Origin: CAZQSL01 sp964595945
GTDB lineage: Bacteria; UBP15; UBA6099; JAJRTR01
Direction: 5' to 3'
Assembly (NCBI GenBank): GCA_964595945.1
Contig: CAZQSL010000150.1
Coordinates: forward strand, 1 to 7,233
DNA: 7,233 nucleotides
Shown here: positions 6,057-7,233 of the stretch, one piece after another
Layout of the letters: each line of letters begins with the position of its first letter
Position numbering within the stretch: the stretch's first letter is position 1
Translations under genes and position numbers: made by a program
The notes under the pieces: generated by a model
Databases searched by the model: none
Told to the model about the DNA's origin: nothing
Seen by the model: the letters and a program-made list of their open reading frames with translations, nothing else

Positions 6057-6434
6057 ATGAAACACGGTAACACCACGACCACGGATCGCTCGATCGAAGA
6101 ATACAGAAAACAGCGGACAAAAACGCAAACCACCGCAAAACGCCTCCCACGCTTCAAAATGGGCCCCGTCATCTGCGGCGTCCTTGCAATTTACTTCCTT
6201 GTCACATTCGCCAACCTTCACTACCAGAAATTCGTACTCGACCGCAAACTCAGCGCCGCCTACCAGGAAATCGACAACAAAAAGAAAACCATCGCAAAAC
6301 TCGAAGACGAACGAATCAAACTCAAAGACCCGCAATACCTCAAGGAACTGGCCCGCACCACATACGACGCTTTCGAAAAAAGAGAAGTGTACATTAAGAT
6401 AATGAAGAATCCCGGGAGCGAAGCCCGCAAATAA
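6057..6434 (+). CDS. divIC: DivIC/FtsB-family septum formation initiator
   Basis: 125 aa from the ATG at 6057-6059, preceded by GAGGA at short spacing. The frame extends to an ATG at 5982, but that start lies only about 12 nt after the expected transcription start and has no good ribosome binding site; the extra 25 residues look non-native. The architecture is that of bitopic divisome proteins: a basic cytosolic N-terminus (about 1-35), one membrane helix (about 36-53, MGPVICGVLAIYFLVTFA), an extracytoplasmic coiled coil (about 58-90) and the closing motif DPQYLKELARTTYDAFEKREVYI (91-113), matching the DP.Y.E..AR...G....GE.. signature. It should act with the DivIB and FtsL equivalents in septal peptidoglycan synthesis. 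In Bacillota divIC is commonly followed by the yabR S1 gene, as here, which favours DivIC over FtsB or FtsL naming. Confidence 0.85.
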   Translation: MKHGNTTTTDRSIEEYRKQRTKTQTTAKRLPRFKMGPVICGVLAIYFLVTFANLHYQKFVLDRKLSAAYQEIDNKKKTIAKLEDERIKLKDPQYLKELARTTYDAFEKREVYIKIMKNPGSEARK

Positions 6435-6435
6435 A

Positions 6436-6462
6436 GCCGGCCGAAAATTTCCCTCGACCGGC
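6436..6462 (+). other. Intercistronic hairpin between divIC and the S1 gene
   Basis: Positions 6436-6444 (GCCGGCCGA) pair with 6454-6462 (TCGACCGGC) with one C/A mismatch and a 9-nt loop. No U-run follows, so it is not an intrinsic terminator. It begins one base after the divIC stop codon and lies just before the GGGAG of the next gene. A role in mRNA stability or in setting relative expression is possible. Confidence 0.4.
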
Positions 6463-6483
6463 CACACATGGGAGCGAACCGCT

Positions 6484-6960
6484 ATGAACTATGAGGTCGG
6501 AACTCTCGTTGAAGGCACAGTCGTAGAAATTACGAAATTCGGCGCATTCGTCAAGATCAGGGGAGGCAAAACAGGCCTTGTCCACATCTCCCAGATCAGC
6601 GACAAATACGTCAGAGACATCAATGAGCATGTCTCCATGGGCGCAAAAGTCATCGCAAAAATTATCTCCATCGACGACAAGGGCAGACTACAGCTCTCCC
6701 TCAAAATCGTCACGGAAGACGAACTTACGGCATTCCTCGCAACCACAAAACCACCCGACAACGACCGTCACCAGCAACGCGACCCCCGCCAGCCGCCACC
6801 ACCACGCCCCCCCCACTCCGAACGCCCCCCAGACCCTCCACTGACCGAAGAAGAAAGTTTCGAACGAAAAATGAAAACCTTCTTCCGCCAAAGCGAAGAC
6901 CGCCTCCTCGACCAGAAACGCCGCACCGAAGCCAAACGCGGCGGCCCACGAAAACGCTGA
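6484..6960 (+). CDS. yabR: S1 RNA-binding domain protein, YabR type
   Basis: 158 aa, ATG at 6484-6486 with GGGAG 9 nt upstream. An S1 (OB-fold) domain covers about residues 3-74: VGTLVEGTVVEITKFGAFVKI, GKTGLVHISQIS, VSMGAKVIAKIISID and GRLQLSLK are textbook S1 strands. A Pro/Arg/His-rich linker follows (about 88-119), then a conserved basic C-terminal segment (FERKMKTFFRQSEDRLLDQKR..E.KRGG, 126-154) known from clostridial YabR-like proteins. Such proteins are thought to associate with RNA or ribosomes; the precise function is unsettled. The linker is encoded by C-rich DNA including runs of eight and six C (6807-6814, 6825-6830), but the frame is intact through to the expected C-terminal motif. 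It is co-directional with divIC 49 nt upstream, probably in one operon. Confidence 0.92.
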   Translation: MNYEVGTLVEGTVVEITKFGAFVKIRGGKTGLVHISQISDKYVRDINEHVSMGAKVIAKIISIDDKGRLQLSLKIVTEDELTAFLATTKPPDNDRHQQRDPRQPPPPRPPHSERPPDPPLTEEESFERKMKTFFRQSEDRLLDQKRRTEAKRGGPRKR

Positions 6961-7042
6961 TCCCCACATCTCATCCCTCACGCTCCACCACATCGATCCA
7001 TCTCTTCTTTTGAGTTTCCTTTTCATATCTCGTCAACATACC

Positions 7043-7073
7043 TGTCATTCCGAGCGAATCGAAGAATCTTGTT
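7043..7073. repeat. Dispersed intergenic repeat of the TGTCATTCCGAGCG type
   Basis: The stretch begins TGTCATTCCGAGCG and continues AATCGAAGAATCTTGTT. I recognise this as a variant of a short element (usual core ATTCCGAGCG.AGCGAGGAATCT) found in many copies between genes of unrelated bacteria and archaea, where it often causes false small-ORF calls. Within it, GATTC of the complementary reading and GAATC give weak dyad symmetry. It lies about 80 bp past the S1 gene in otherwise unassigned sequence. The identification rests on memory of the motif. Confidence 0.6.
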
Positions 7074-7149
7074 CTTTCAAGGACATTGTATGTTTTTGAA
7101 AACATTTGTGTTCTTTCTATTAGGCTTTGGCATAACCCGTAAAACCAGA

Positions 7150-7233
7150 GAATACTCCAAACATAGTAAGAGTTTTTGGGAGGGGAACCCGCGTGGAGTA
7201 TTCAATTGACCCTATTATACTCCTCCCATTAGC
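7150..7233. repeat. Inverted-repeat region at the window edge
   Basis: A perfect 10-bp inverted repeat, GAATACTCCA (7150-7159) and TGGAGTATTC (7194-7203), spans a 34-nt interior. It overlaps a second pairing of TGGGAGGGG (7177-7185) with CTCCTCCCA (7220-7228), nine pairs including one G/T. The two cannot form at once, since the second pairing spans the right arm of the first. It could be a structured RNA leader, a switch-like element or the end of a small non-autonomous mobile element. No coding capacity or known riboswitch consensus is recognised. The region from 6961 to here contains no supportable gene. Confidence 0.4.

Noticed and set aside
6961..7233. tRNA, riboswitch or small protein in the right-hand intergenic region
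   Set aside because: No tRNA cloverleaf, known riboswitch core or open frame with a ribosome site could be found; only repeats and dyads are supported.

Overview
The window reads as part of a moderately GC-rich Bacillota (Firmicutes, Clostridia-like or related uncultured) chromosome. The best evidence is at the right end. A DivIC/FtsB-type divisome protein is followed directly by a YabR-type S1-domain protein whose C-terminal tail (FERKM..FF..SEDRLLDQKR..E.KRGG) looks like that of clostridial homologues. Ribosome binding sites are mostly clear GGAGG-type and promoters are sigma-A-like. No phage, transposase, CRISPR array, rRNA or tRNA gene was recognised.

Layout. A leftward (minus-strand) gene run fills roughly the first 4.4 kb and ends at a strong intrinsic terminator at 29-64. 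In transcription order it holds: a nucleotidyltransferase-fold protein whose DxD motif reads D-V-N; a zinc-ribbon protein with two TM2 domains; a DUF2752 membrane protein; a secreted or membrane-anchored TPM-domain protein with a Gly-rich tail; LemA; and a creatininase-family enzyme that most resembles 3-dehydro-scyllo-inosose hydrolase (IolN). The spacing (41 nt, 11 nt, a 4-nt ATGA overlap, 71 nt, 98 nt) suggests an operon of the first five genes read from a promoter near 4472-4502. iolN may be read through or be separately controlled, because a U-less hairpin lies in front of it.

The 236-bp divergent intergenic region (4441-4676) carries promoters for both directions, an 8-bp direct repeat and a GC-rich palindrome. 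Rightward genes follow: ornithine aminotransferase (rocD), then a good sigma-A promoter, divIC and a YabR-like S1 protein. The last 273 bases hold no gene I can support. They contain one copy of a widespread TGTCATTCCGAGCG-type dispersed repeat and an inverted-repeat region cut by the window edge.

How the genes fit together. LemA and TPM proteins commonly occur together and are membrane-associated. DUF2752 and TM2 proteins are small membrane proteins of unknown function. The cluster therefore looks like an uncharacterised membrane module headed by a nucleotidyltransferase-like protein. IolN would open the ring of 3-dehydro-scyllo-inosose during inositol catabolism, but none of its pathway partners is in the window. 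RocD interconverts ornithine and glutamate semialdehyde. DivIC and the S1 protein are housekeeping functions in division and RNA binding. iolN, rocD and the S1 gene use strongly C-ending codons, whereas the nucleotidyltransferase gene is more mixed.
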